The position numbers and the translations under genes were made by a program. The notes under the pieces were generated by a model. It did not search any database, was not told the DNA's origin, and saw nothing but the letters and a program-made list of their open reading frames with translations. This document shows, piece by piece, positions 1 through 9,087 of a stretch of 54,189 nt of DNA. The stretch comes from PUPG01 sp964463915 (lineage in GTDB: Bacteria; Bacteroidota; Bacteroidia; Bacteroidales; UBA7960), in assembly GCA_964463915.1 (NCBI GenBank), contig CAYXEH010000010.1, forward strand, positions 1 to 54,189. Reading direction: 5' to 3'. Each line of letters starts with the position of its first letter. Position 1 is the first letter of the stretch.

Positions 1-647
1 GCCCCGAGGATCTTCCGGGTTTCATTGACCAGTTTCAGCTCTTCGGCCGCATCTCCGTGCGCGTCAAAATCACCCCCGTGAGGAAAGCAGTTCAGGTCGA
101 TGGGGTGGGGGTAAGCCATTTCCCCGCTTTTCCCTGCTCTTTCGTTGAAGAGTTGCCTTACCGCATTTACCCCGGTGCCAGTCACCGACTGGTAGGTGGA
201 GATCACAAGCCGGCGAATGCCGTATTGTTGATGAATGGACGAGACGGGGAGGACCATCTGTATGGTGCTGCAGTTGGGGTTGGCAATGATGCGTGTGGAT
301 TGGGTGATGTGGTGGGCATTCACTTCCGGGACAACCAGGGGCACCGCCTCTTCACCACGAAATGCAGAGGAGTTGTCTATGACATAAGCCCCGTTTTCGG
401 CAAAAGCTGCCGCATATTTGCGGGCAGTGGCGGCTCCCGCGGAGAAAAGGGCCAGCTGAGGTTTTGCTTTGAGGGCCTCTTCCACACTTTGTACTTTATA
501 GGGGTTCCCCCCGATCATGATCTCTTTCCCCACAGAGCGTTCCGATGCACAGGGGATAAAATCTGTAAAGGGGATCTGTTGTTCTTCCAGCACCCGGATC
601 ATCATTTCTCCGACCAGGCCGGTGGCTCCAATCAATGCAATTACCAT
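1..647 (-). CDS. asd: Aspartate-semialdehyde dehydrogenase, C-terminus cut off by window edge
   Basis: Reduces aspartyl phosphate to aspartate semialdehyde with NADPH, the branch point to lysine, threonine and methionine. About 215 residues are present out of roughly 330-340 usual for the family; the reading frame is open to base 1. The N-terminus MVIALIGATGLVGEMM is the Rossmann nucleotide-binding loop (GATGLVG). Further on, VIDNSSAFR and NPNCST are family motifs, the latter containing the catalytic cysteine, and STYQSVTGTG follows. The ATG at 647 is the first start in front of the Rossmann strand. The gene diverges from the lamin-tail protein gene across about 97 bases, in which TATTTTTG on the minus strand could be a -7 element. 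Identification is firm; the missing end is only a window effect. Confidence 0.95.
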   Translation of the reverse strand, partial: MVIALIGATGLVGEMMIRVLEEQQIPFTDFIPCASERSVGKEIMIGGNPYKVQSVEEALKAKPQLALFSAGAATARKYAAAFAENGAYVIDNSSAFRGEEAVPLVVPEVNAHHITQSTRIIANPNCSTIQMVLPVSSIHQQYGIRRLVISTYQSVTGTGVNAVRQLFNERAGKSGEMAYPHPIDLNCFPHGGDFDAHGDAAEELKLVNETRKILG

Positions 648-744
648 AGAGATCGCTTTTATAACCGTTTGTCAAAAATGCCCGGCATTCGGGACTTTCA
701 CCAATGCAAAAATACTACATTTAGACCGGGGTAAAAAAAATGTC

Positions 745-3363
745 ATGCGGAAAGTGTTGTTTTATATCTTATTATTATGGCCTTTGGTGGTTTCCGGCCA
801 GTTTGCGGATGATTTCAGCAACGGGAATTTTACACATGACCCGCCGTGGACAGGAGACCATGACCGTTTTATTGTGGACCAGGGCATGCTCCGGCTTAAC
901 AGTGAGGGAGCAGGAGTTGCCTGGTTGTCCACCCCCAGCCGGGAAATGCGTGATACACAGTGGGACTTTTGGGTGCGGATGGCCTTTACGCCTTCAGACA
1001 ATAACCATCCCAGGATTTACCTGGTCAGTGACCGGCCTGATCTGTCCGGGGCACTGCGGGGGTATTTTATCCAGATCGGTAAAACGGGCACAGACAATAA
1101 GCGCCTGTATCTCTGCCGCCAGAACGGGGAAGAGGTAACCATTCTGCTGGAAGGTTCCATGAATCTTGCCACAACCACCAATAACCGGATACGTGTCAGG
1201 GTCACCCGTGACGCGGAAGGGATGTGGGAGTTATCCGCAGACCCTTCCGGGGGCCATCTTTTTTTTCCACAGGGGTCAGTCTGTGATGACACATTTACCA
1301 CGGTAGCGTGGTTCGGAATCAGTTGCACGCACACCACCACCAACAGCCGTCGCTTTTATTTTGATGACTTTCGCGTGGGAAAGATTCTTCCGGGAAAACC
1401 TCCCCGGGTGGAAAAAGTGGAAGTGGTATCGGCCGGGAGCCTGGATGTATATTTCAGCCGGGTGCTGGATGAAACCAGCGCCGGTTCCGTAACTAATTAT
1501 CTGGCAGATGGGGAAGCGGGGCATCCCCTGGTGGCTGCCGTCAATCCGCAGAAACCTCATGTGGTGCAGCTTTTGTTTGGTCGTAACTTCCTGGAAAACC
1601 ACTTGTACACCCTGAATGTATCAGGGGTCAAAGGGGCTGACGGACAGTTGATGGAAGACTATTCCGGAACATTTGTACATTACGTGTCCGCACGTTTCGA
1701 TGTGGTGTTCAATGAACTGATGGTCAACAGCCGCCCTGTGGTTCAGCTTCCTCCGCACGACTGGCTGGAGTTGTATAACACCACCCCGGTGCCGGTTAAC
1801 CTGGAAGGCTGGACGTTGCAATACGGGAAAAGTTCACAGGTTCTGCCGGAGGCAGTTATCCCCGCCAAAGGCTGCCTGTTACTGACCAGTGAAGCAGCTT
1901 ACCCCTTTTTGGAAGACCTGTTCAGGGAAGAAGAGGGGGCCGTGGTGGGGGTGCCCGGGCTTGGGGTCAATGCCCTGCCCATGGGTGGTTCCACCCTTGT
2001 GCTGTATGATGACGCCGGGAAAATGATCTCCCATGTCAGCTACTCAGATTCGTGGTACAGGGATCAGTCTAAGGCAGGTGGCGGATGGTCACTGGAAAAG
2101 ATTGATCCCTTTAATTATTGCCAGGGTGCGGAGAATTGGCAGGCTTCGGTCGATTCCCGGGGAGGAACACCGGGTGCCCCCAATTCTGTGCTGGCTGAGA
2201 ACCCCAATGTTTCGGTGCCTGAATTGTTGCGGGCGGGTTACGTGGACAGTCAGACGATCCTGCTGCATTTTGACCAGCCCATGGATGATGCCAGCCTGGA
2301 GCAAACAAGCCATTACCTCGTCAGTGAAGGGATTGGGCCTCCTGAATCGGTTGATCCGCAGGGGCCTGCTTTTTCGTCGGTGTGTCTGTCGCTTTCGCGT
2401 CCGCTTTCAGAAGGGGTTTTATATAAAGTGGAAGTGGCGGAGGAAATCACAGATTGTGCCGGCAACGGACTGGAGAATTTTGTGGTCCCTGTTGCGGTCC
2501 CTGTGCAGGCCGGGCCTTCGGACATGGTGATCAACGAGGTGCTTTTCAATCCACCCCCGGGCGGATCACGTTACGTGGAAATTTATAACCGCAGTGAAAA
2601 CACGCATGACCTGAAAGATTACCTGGTGGCTTCAAAAGATACCTTTACCGGCAATCTTATGAAGCCCCAGGTTATCAGGGAGGAAAGTTTTTTGGTGTTT
2701 CCCGGTGATTATGTGGTGCTGAGCCAGGATGTGGAAGGGGTGCTGGAAACCTTTGAGACAACCAACGCACGCGCCTTTGCAGAAGTGGAACGTCTGCCGG
2801 GAATGACCAACAGGGGCGGGATGGTGGTCCTGGCCGGAAGGGGGCATGGGATCATTGATGAACTGACATTTTCGGAAGAAATGCACCTGCCCCTGCTGGT
2901 TGACCGGAAAGGGGTTGCCTTGGAGCGGCTGCATCCGGGCAGACCATCGGAAGACAGTCATAACTGGCATTCAGGCGCGGCGTCCACGGGTTTCGGAACC
3001 CCCGGCTACAGGAATGCACAACAACAGGCCTCCCTGTCCGATGCCGGGGCTGTGTTTGAATTGAGCTCCCCGCTTTTTGCGCCTGACGGCAGCGGCACGG
3101 ATGATGTGGTGCAAATTCTTTACCGGATGGAAGAGCCGGGCTATGTGGCCAATGTGCTTGTGTTTGACCGTTTCGGAAGGGAGGTGAAACAGCTTGTGAA
3201 CGGAGAGGCAATGGCCGTGGAAGGAGCCTTTACCTGGGATGGAACGACCAATCACGGGCAAAGGGCTTCTTTGGGCATGTATGTGGTCTTCCTGGAAGTG
3301 TTCAATGCCCGTGGCAAGGTGCAAACCGCAAAACTTCCCGTGGTGCTGGCCGGGCAGTTATAG
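745..3363 (+). CDS. Secreted lamin-tail-domain protein, multidomain
   Basis: Predicted exported protein of 872 residues. The start at 745 is chosen because MRKVLFYILLLWPLVVSGQ is a clear signal peptide; the frame is open further upstream but that part overlaps the divergent asd promoter region. From sequence: a jelly-roll-like N-terminal part (about 20-220), an Ig-like segment (about 225-305), a lamin-tail domain near 317-410 (FNELM, DWLELYN, VNLEGWTLQ), a second Ig-like segment (about 495-580), a second lamin-tail domain near 592-700 (INEVLFNPP, YVEIYNRS), and a C-terminal domain from about 771 that resembles FlgD-like or gliding-associated C-terminal modules (FDRFGREV, FTWDG, LGMYVVFLEV). 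Such proteins are common at the surface of Bacteroidota. Because the window also carries the type IX machinery, it may be a type IX client; that is inference. No catalytic residues recognised. Confidence 0.85.
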   Translation: MRKVLFYILLLWPLVVSGQFADDFSNGNFTHDPPWTGDHDRFIVDQGMLRLNSEGAGVAWLSTPSREMRDTQWDFWVRMAFTPSDNNHPRIYLVSDRPDLSGALRGYFIQIGKTGTDNKRLYLCRQNGEEVTILLEGSMNLATTTNNRIRVRVTRDAEGMWELSADPSGGHLFFPQGSVCDDTFTTVAWFGISCTHTTTNSRRFYFDDFRVGKILPGKPPRVEKVEVVSAGSLDVYFSRVLDETSAGSVTNYLADGEAGHPLVAAVNPQKPHVVQLLFGRNFLENHLYTLNVSGVKGADGQLMEDYSGTFVHYVSARFDVVFNELMVNSRPVVQLPPHDWLELYNTTPVPVNLEGWTLQYGKSSQVLPEAVIPAKGCLLLTSEAAYPFLEDLFREEEGAVVGVPGLGVNALPMGGSTLVLYDDAGKMISHVSYSDSWYRDQSKAGGGWSLEKIDPFNYCQGAENWQASVDSRGGTPGAPNSVLAENPNVSVPELLRAGYVDSQTILLHFDQPMDDASLEQTSHYLVSEGIGPPESVDPQGPAFSSVCLSLSRPLSEGVLYKVEVAEEITDCAGNGLENFVVPVAVPVQAGPSDMVINEVLFNPPPGGSRYVEIYNRSENTHDLKDYLVASKDTFTGNLMKPQVIREESFLVFPGDYVVLSQDVEGVLETFETTNARAFAEVERLPGMTNRGGMVVLAGRGHGIIDELTFSEEMHLPLLVDRKGVALERLHPGRPSEDSHNWHSGAASTGFGTPGYRNAQQQASLSDAGAVFELSSPLFAPDGSGTDDVVQILYRMEEPGYVANVLVFDRFGREVKQLVNGEAMAVEGAFTWDGTTNHGQRASLGMYVVFLEVFNARGKVQTAKLPVVLAGQL

Positions 3364-3435
3364 GCTGTTGAATCCGGTCCGGTTTGCCTCCTCAGGGCAT
3401 TATGCCACGGCGTGGCGACCCATGGGTTTACCACC

Positions 3436-4131
3436 TCAGGTCGTTATACCCAGGGTGGCGACCCATACCCTGATGCCTTTTGCTTCCATAAGCTTTAGTG
3501 CACATGCCTCCAGGGTGGCTCCTGTGGTGACCACATCATCAGCGAGCAACACCTTCAAATCCTCCAGGGGTTGCGTATCGGGGCATTCAAAAACCCCGGA
3601 TACATTTTCCCAGCGATGGAAGCGGGTTTTCTTTGTCTGACTGGAAGTTACCTCTTTCCTGGCCAGTAAATCATCCCGGCAGGGGATGCCCAGCATATCC
3701 CCGATCCCGTTTCCGATCACCCGGCTTTGATTGAATCCTCTTTTCTTTTCTTTGTCAGGATGCAAAGGAACCGGAATGACACAGTCAATGCCTGCAAAAA
3801 GGGGGGAGTGTTTCAGGGTGTTTCCCAGCCTTTGTCCAAGCCAGAAGCCAAGGGCCAGGTCTTTTCCGTACTTGAATTGGTGGATCAGGCGCTGCACCAT
3901 CCCTCCTTTCTGGAAATGCAATAAGGCAGTACCCCCTTCAATCGGGATTCTTCCCCGGAATATTTCAGCAAGCGGATTCTCCGGGTGTGTATGAAATCCG
4001 GTGTGGGGAAGTGCAGCAAGGCAATGGCTGCAAATATGCAGTTCGCCTCCGAAAAGCTGCTTCTGGCAGACACAGCATAAGTCGGGGTATATCAGCGAGA
4101 TAAAATTTTTCAGGTATGTGCAGGGGAACAT
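3436..4131 (-). CDS. comF: ComF family phosphoribosyltransferase-like protein
   Basis: A 231-residue ComF/GntX family protein, linked in other bacteria to DNA uptake. The N-terminus holds a probable zinc site, Cys19/20/22 with Cys34 and Cys37 (PDLCCVC and HICSHC). The phosphoribosyltransferase fold follows, with CVIPVPLHPDKEKKRGFNQS in the middle and the PRPP-binding loop VLLADDVVTTGAT at about 194-206. Length is normal for the family. It lies tail-to-tail with the lamin-tail gene; the 72 bases between them hold a repeated GTGGCGACCCAT (about 3411 and 3451, the second copy inside the comF end). Cytoplasmic. DprA, another uptake factor, is encoded at 32-33 kb, so a competence role is possible, but many non-competent bacteria keep both genes. 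Confidence 0.9.
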   Translation of the reverse strand: MFPCTYLKNFISLIYPDLCCVCQKQLFGGELHICSHCLAALPHTGFHTHPENPLAEIFRGRIPIEGGTALLHFQKGGMVQRLIHQFKYGKDLALGFWLGQRLGNTLKHSPLFAGIDCVIPVPLHPDKEKKRGFNQSRVIGNGIGDMLGIPCRDDLLARKEVTSSQTKKTRFHRWENVSGVFECPDTQPLEDLKVLLADDVVTTGATLEACALKLMEAKGIRVWVATLGITT

Positions 4132-4361
4132 AAATATTACAGGAATAATCTCTTAAAATTGTATAAATTTGCAAAGCATGGTTGTGGATGCTCTTTTCTT
4201 TGGATTTGAGACTGTGTTGTTACACAAGATAACAAAGATCCGGATGAGAAAATACACGATGCCGGCAAAGGGTCATTCTTTTTGGTTAAGATGTCTTTTT
4301 GCCTTAAAAGCCGATAGTCAAAACAATTCAATAACCAATTAATTAAGGTGCCAGATTCATT

Positions 4362-5279
4362 ATGGAAACAAAAGGGAGTGTAAAGCCGGAGGCAAAGAAA
4401 AACAATGAGAAAATATACCGCATCGCCATTCTTGTTTTGGGTTTGCTGGTGCTGTTGCTTGGGATCCTTTGGTTCACCAGTCGCCAGTCATTAAAGAAAG
4501 TCAGGACTGAAAGAGCGATTACCGAGGAGCTTAACCGTGGGCTGCAGCATGAGCTGGATTCTGTGCTGGATGATTATTACGACTTCAAGATGGAGTATGA
4601 CAGTGTGCTGGCTGATAAAGACAGTGTCATTCAGGCCAATGCGGAAGAGATTCAGGATCTGATCCGTCGCCAGGAAGATTATTACAGGATTCGCCGTCAG
4701 CTGAATATGTTGAGGGAGATTACCCAGAACTATGTGCATGAAATTGACAGTCTGCATACCGAAAACAGGGTATTGAAATCCGAGAACGTGCAAATGCGGG
4801 ACGAGATCGAGCAAGTGACCCGAAGAACCACCGAGCTGACAGAGGACAAGCAGCAACTGGAATCCCAGGTTGAAATGGCTTCCGAACTACGGGCATACCA
4901 GATTGACCCTTTCTCCTTCCGTATTCGCGGACGCGGACGTGAATTTGAGACCGACCGGGCCAGGAGGGTAGAGCAGATCAGGGTATGTTTTCTGCTTGGT
5001 GAAAACCCTATCGTACCTGCGGGTGAATTGAATATATATATGCGTATTGCCGATCCCGACGGTAATATTTTGCGGTTGAGTGATACCATGGAACACGCTT
5101 TCCTGCATAATGAAGACACATTGCAGTATTCAGTGTCAAAAGTGATAGACTACCAAAACGAAGAACTGAATACATGCCTTACCTGGCAGAGGACGGAAGA
5201 ATTTGAACCGGGGGTATATGCCATTTCCCTGTTCACCGACGAGCATCGTCTTGGTGAAACAGCCCTGGAACTCAGGTAA
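4362..5279 (+). CDS. Membrane-anchored coiled-coil protein, function unknown
   Basis: A 305-residue protein I do not recognise by function. It has a short charged N-terminus, one transmembrane helix at about 20-42 (IAILVLGLLVLLLGILWF), a long heptad-rich coiled coil from about 45 to 175 (many Glu, Gln, Leu, Arg) and a compact C-terminal domain from about 180 to 305 (VEQIRVCFLLGENPIVPAGELN onward) that looks like a beta-sandwich. Topology suggests a single-pass inner-membrane protein with the coiled coil outside the cytoplasm. Upstream there is a 230-base intergenic region with a TAAATTTG -7-like box near 4164. A strong terminator follows at 5293, so it is probably transcribed alone rather than with pheT. 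Confidence 0.75.
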   Translation: METKGSVKPEAKKNNEKIYRIAILVLGLLVLLLGILWFTSRQSLKKVRTERAITEELNRGLQHELDSVLDDYYDFKMEYDSVLADKDSVIQANAEEIQDLIRRQEDYYRIRRQLNMLREITQNYVHEIDSLHTENRVLKSENVQMRDEIEQVTRRTTELTEDKQQLESQVEMASELRAYQIDPFSFRIRGRGREFETDRARRVEQIRVCFLLGENPIVPAGELNIYMRIADPDGNILRLSDTMEHAFLHNEDTLQYSVSKVIDYQNEELNTCLTWQRTEEFEPGVYAISLFTDEHRLGETALELR

Positions 5280-5292
5280 TGTGATGCAAACC

Positions 5293-5328
5293 GGGAGGGG
5301 AGTAAACCCCTCCCTTCTATGCTTTTTT
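5293..5328 (+). terminator. Intrinsic terminator after the coiled-coil gene
   Basis: Perfect 8-bp stem GGGAGGGG / CCCCTCCC (5293-5300 and 5307-5314) with a 6-base loop, followed by a T-rich run ending in TTTTTT. It sits 13 bases after the coiled-coil stop codon. Confidence 0.85.
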
Positions 5329-5336
5329 ACACAAAG

Positions 5337-5368
5337 GGTCAAAACGGGGTTTTGACCATTTTCTTTAT
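5337..5368 (+). terminator. Second hairpin with T-rich tail, in front of pheT
   Basis: Perfect 9-bp inverted repeat GGTCAAAAC / GTTTTGACC (5337-5345 and 5349-5357) with a GGG loop and ATTTTCTTTATT behind it, ending 19 bases before pheT. It could be a second terminator for the upstream gene or part of pheT leader control; the sequence alone does not decide. Confidence 0.5.
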
Positions 5369-5386
5369 TGGACAAATATATTAGGG

Positions 5387-7846
5387 ATGCACATTTCATA
5401 CAATTGGCTGAAAAATTATGTGAATACCGGGAAAACCCCGGAAGAACTGTCTGTTTTACTGACTGATTGCGGACTGGAAGTGGAAGGACTGGAAAAAGTG
5501 GAAGCGGTTCCGGGGGGGCTGAAAGGAGTTGTGGTCGGAAAGGTGCTTTCTTCCGTGCAACATCCCAATGCGGATCGCCTGGTTTTGACCAGTGTGGATG
5601 CCGGTGGAGATGACCCCCTGCCCATTGTTTGCGGTGCGCCGAATGTGCGTGAAGGACAGAAAGTATTGGTGGCCACTGTGGGTACTACCCTGTATTCTGA
5701 AAAGGGTCCTTTCGAAATAAAAAAGGCAAAAATCAGGGGAGAGCATTCGGAGGGAATGATCTGTGCGGAAGATGAACTGGGCCTGGGTGACTCACATGAG
5801 GGGATTATGGTACTTCCCGAAGATGCCCCCGTGGGCATGCCTGCGGCAGAATATCTTGCATTGGAAGAGGACTGGATGTTTGAGATCGGACTGACCCCCA
5901 ATCGTATCGATGCTGCCTCTCATATCGGGGTGGCCCGTGATGTGGTGGCGGTGCTGAATCATAAGCATAACAAGCGGGATTACAGGGTGCTGTGGCCCGA
6001 TGTGTCCGGGTTTAAGCCCGACAACGATCAGATGCCGGTGGAAGTCCGCATTGAGGATCCGGAAGCCTGTCCGCGTTACAGCAGCCTGACCTTATCAGGA
6101 GTCAGGGTGCAGGATTCGCCTGACTGGCTCAGGCAAAGGCTGTTATCCATCGGGCTGAAGCCGGTAAACAATGTGGTGGATGTGACCAATTTTGTGTTGC
6201 ATGAACTGGGGCAACCCTTGCATGCCTTTGACGTGGCAGCCATTACCGGGGAAAAGGTGATTGTCAGGAAACCTCCGAAAGGGAAACTCTTTGAAACCCT
6301 GGAAGGGGAGAAACTGGAACTGACCGGGGAAGACCTCATGATCTGCAATGAACAGGATCCCATGTGTATGGGGGGAATACTTGGCGGAATTCATTCAGGG
6401 GTCACCGAAACAACCACCAGGGTGTTCCTCGAAAGTGCCTGCTTCAACCCGGTAACGATACGAAAATCCGCGAGGCATCACGGCCTGAAAACAGAGGCTT
6501 CTTTCCGTTTTGAGCGGGGGTCGGATCCTGAAATGACGGTGTTTGCCCTGAAGCGTGCAGCATTACTGATTCGTGAAGTGGCCGGGGGAACCATCAGTTC
6601 CCCTGTGAACGATGTATTCCCTGTCATTTTTCCACGGCCGCAGATCGATCTGGGCTTTCATCACGTGAACACCCTGATCGGGAAAACACTGACACCGGAA
6701 GAGATCAGGGGCATTCTTGAGGACCTGGATTTTGAGATCCTTTCTGAAAGCAACACAGGGTACCGGTTGACCGTTCCTCTCTACAGGGTGGATGTGACGC
6801 GCCCGGCTGATGTGATCGAGGAAGTGCTGCGCATATACGGATATAACAATGTGGGGGTGCCGTCCAAAATGCGCTCCTCCATTGTGATCTCACCCAAACC
6901 GGATAATGAACAATTGCAGAATGTGGTGGCTGACCTGCTTTCTTCCAGGGGGTTCAATGAGATCATGAACAACTCCCTGACACGGGCCGCCTATTATGAG
7001 CAAGAAGGGTTTAAGCCCGGACAATCCGTTTCAATCGTTAACCCGCTGAGCCAGGATCTTAATGTGATGCGGCAATCATTGCTTTTTGGCGGCCTGGAGG
7101 TGATCCGTTATAACCAGAACCGCAGGGTAGAGGATATGAAACTCTATGAGTTCGGCAACATTTATTCCAGGGATGCCGGCGGCAATCCTGCGAATCCTCA
7201 TGAGGCGTACAGTGAACGCTTGGTACTTGGGCTTTTCATGAGCGGCCGGCGTCAGCCGGAAAACTGGCACGAGCCTTTTCCGGCGACAGACTTTTTCGAC
7301 CTGAAAAATGCGGTTTTTGCTGTGTTGCAAAGGCTGGGAACGGACAAAGATGGCTTGCGGGTAAAACAACAGGAAGGCCCGGCTCCTTTTGCCTATTCCA
7401 TGGATGTGTTTGCAGAAAATGACCGGGTAGCTACCCTTGGAATGCTTGACAAGAAGACCGTGCAGAGATTTGACCTGAAAGATGAGGTGTTTTACGCCGT
7501 GATCGAGTGGGAAGCCCTGCTTCCATTGCTTGCTGCACAGGAATTGCTATATGAAGAAGTGCCTCGTTATCCCGGGGTGCGCCGTGACCTGGCGCTGCTC
7601 GTCGACCGGGAGGTTAGCTTTGCGGAGGTTGAAAGAATTGCCTGTGAGACCGAGAAGAAGCTGCTGCGGGATGTGAACCTGTTCGATGTGTACCAGGATG
7701 AAAAACTGGGTAGGAATAAGAAATCCTATGCTGTCAGTTTCACTTTGCTGGATAAGGGGAAAACCTTGCGCGACAAGGAGGTGGATAAAGTAATGAATAA
7801 GTTGGCCAGGGCTTACGAGAAAAAGCTCGGGGCGTCCATCCGTTAA
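5387..7846 (+). CDS. pheT: Phenylalanyl-tRNA synthetase beta subunit
   Basis: Beta chain (819 residues, normal length) of the alpha2-beta2 enzyme that charges tRNA-Phe; the alpha gene pheS is not in this window. Visible domains in order: an N-terminal tRNA-binding OB fold at about 40-150 (VVVGKVLSSVQHPNADRL, GAPNVREGQKV), the B3/B4 editing domain at about 215-385 (KPVNNVVDVTNFVLHELGQP, FLESACFNP), the B5 domain, a catalytic-like core, and the C-terminal anticodon-binding FDX-ACB domain from about 720 (YEEVPRYPGVRRDLALLVD). Start ATG at 5387 gives the typical MHISYNWLKNYV N-terminus. It converges with the permease gene, leaving 9 bases between the stop codons. Confidence 0.97.
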   Translation: MHISYNWLKNYVNTGKTPEELSVLLTDCGLEVEGLEKVEAVPGGLKGVVVGKVLSSVQHPNADRLVLTSVDAGGDDPLPIVCGAPNVREGQKVLVATVGTTLYSEKGPFEIKKAKIRGEHSEGMICAEDELGLGDSHEGIMVLPEDAPVGMPAAEYLALEEDWMFEIGLTPNRIDAASHIGVARDVVAVLNHKHNKRDYRVLWPDVSGFKPDNDQMPVEVRIEDPEACPRYSSLTLSGVRVQDSPDWLRQRLLSIGLKPVNNVVDVTNFVLHELGQPLHAFDVAAITGEKVIVRKPPKGKLFETLEGEKLELTGEDLMICNEQDPMCMGGILGGIHSGVTETTTRVFLESACFNPVTIRKSARHHGLKTEASFRFERGSDPEMTVFALKRAALLIREVAGGTISSPVNDVFPVIFPRPQIDLGFHHVNTLIGKTLTPEEIRGILEDLDFEILSESNTGYRLTVPLYRVDVTRPADVIEEVLRIYGYNNVGVPSKMRSSIVISPKPDNEQLQNVVADLLSSRGFNEIMNNSLTRAAYYEQEGFKPGQSVSIVNPLSQDLNVMRQSLLFGGLEVIRYNQNRRVEDMKLYEFGNIYSRDAGGNPANPHEAYSERLVLGLFMSGRRQPENWHEPFPATDFFDLKNAVFAVLQRLGTDKDGLRVKQQEGPAPFAYSMDVFAENDRVATLGMLDKKTVQRFDLKDEVFYAVIEWEALLPLLAAQELLYEEVPRYPGVRRDLALLVDREVSFAEVERIACETEKKLLRDVNLFDVYQDEKLGRNKKSYAVSFTLLDKGKTLRDKEVDKVMNKLARAYEKKLGASIR

Positions 7847-7855
7847 GACCTCCCG

Positions 7856-9085
7856 TTATGAGGGGGCTTTTTCCGTGGATTTCCACATGTTCCTGACAGG
7901 GATCAGTGACGCCAGCAGCCCGATACAGAAAACAGTCACAGCCACCATCAGCAGATCGGTCCATTGTACGGCCACCGGGTAGGCATCAACAATGAATACC
8001 CCTTCTCCCTGTAGCGATATCAGGCCAAAGCGCATTTGTATCCAGGATAGCAGACCACCCAACAGAATGCCGCCCAGTGCACCTCCCAGGCTGATCAGTA
8101 TGCCTTCAGTCATGAAAATGCGATGAATCAGCTTTTTTGAAGCACCCATGCTTCGCAGTACGGAAATGTCAGGGCGTTTTTCAATGACCAGCATGGTGAG
8201 GGAGCCGACCACATTGAAGGCCGCGATGATCAATATAAAAGTCAGGATGAAGAATATGGCCCATTTTTCTGAGCGCATGATCTTGTTCAGGAAGTCCTGT
8301 TGCTGAAGCCTGTCTTTTACAATAAAGTCCGGCCCTGCAATTTCCTGCATCTTTTGTTGTACCCTCTTGTTGTCTGCCCCGGGCTCCAGGCCTGCTACCA
8401 ATGAACTTACTTCGCGGTTGTCGTAGTCAAGCAAACGACGCATCAGTCGGAGTGGTACCACCACATATTCCAGGTCAAACTCGGTCTGTATGGCAAAAAC
8501 CCCTGAAGCAAAATTCGAAGAGGACCGGAAGGCCTGTGCAGGAAGCATGCCCGTGGTCTGTCCCCTGCGGGGAATGTAAATATTAAGCGGGTGTCTGAAA
8601 TCCTTGATATTCACATCGAGGATATAATACACTCCCTGACCAAGCAGTATCTGATCCTGGTTTCCGTCGCGGAGAAGATATTCTCCTCTTGACAACAGCG
8701 TATCCAGACCTGTGATCTCTTTGTAGGTGTCATCCACACCGCGAAGGGTAACAAGGTGTTGTTTGTCGCGATAGGAAAGCATGCCCGATTCTTCCAGCAC
8801 CTCACTGTAGCTTGCTACCCCCTCGATGTTTCTGAGTTCTTCCATGGGAAGTTCCTCCATGGGGAAGGTTTTGCCTTCTGCCAGGGTGATTTCCATATCG
8901 GCATGGAAGGCATTGTACAGCGACATGATGAGTTTTTCAAACCCATTGAATACAGACAATACCACTACAAGGGCCATCGTTCCGACAGCTACCCCCACCA
9001 CGGAGACCATCGTAATGATATTGATGGCATTGTGGGTTTTTTTGGCAAACAGGTATCGCCACGCTATGTAGAGAGAGAATCGCAA
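7856..9085 (-). CDS. FtsX-like ABC transporter permease, LolC/LolE type
   Basis: A 409-residue inner-membrane permease of the MacB/LolC/LolE type, which act with an ATPase to extract lipoproteins or move other substrates across the envelope. The N-terminal helix (about 22-47, INIITMVSVVGVAVGTMALVVVLSVFNGF) is followed by a periplasmic domain and three C-terminal helices in the FtsX fold (about 265-300, 320-345, 370-395) with the family motif RPDISVLRSMGASKKLIHRIFM. No ATPase gene is adjacent. The start lies 2 bases behind the methyltransferase stop codon, so it is the last gene of an rbfA-methyltransferase-permease operon. LolC/E function is an inference from family resemblance. Confidence 0.88.
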   Translation of the reverse strand: MRFSLYIAWRYLFAKKTHNAINIITMVSVVGVAVGTMALVVVLSVFNGFEKLIMSLYNAFHADMEITLAEGKTFPMEELPMEELRNIEGVASYSEVLEESGMLSYRDKQHLVTLRGVDDTYKEITGLDTLLSRGEYLLRDGNQDQILLGQGVYYILDVNIKDFRHPLNIYIPRRGQTTGMLPAQAFRSSSNFASGVFAIQTEFDLEYVVVPLRLMRRLLDYDNREVSSLVAGLEPGADNKRVQQKMQEIAGPDFIVKDRLQQQDFLNKIMRSEKWAIFFILTFILIIAAFNVVGSLTMLVIEKRPDISVLRSMGASKKLIHRIFMTEGILISLGGALGGILLGGLLSWIQMRFGLISLQGEGVFIVDAYPVAVQWTDLLMVAVTVFCIGLLASLIPVRNMWKSTEKAPS

Positions 9086-9087
9086 AT

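Noticed and set aside
57..734. 225-codon plus-strand ORF at the window start
   Set aside because: Lies on the opposite strand of asd, whose minus-strand translation shows all family motifs.
517..744. Upstream extension of the lamin-tail protein
   Set aside because: The extra 76 residues overlap the asd 5' end and promoter region and would place the signal peptide inside the protein.
5319..5384. Possible Phe leader peptide before pheT (MLFYTKGQNGVLTIFFIGQIY)
   Set aside because: It ends 2 bases before pheT and contains a terminator-like hairpin, but has only three Phe codons, and those come from T-rich terminator tails. Its ATG lies within the preceding terminator.
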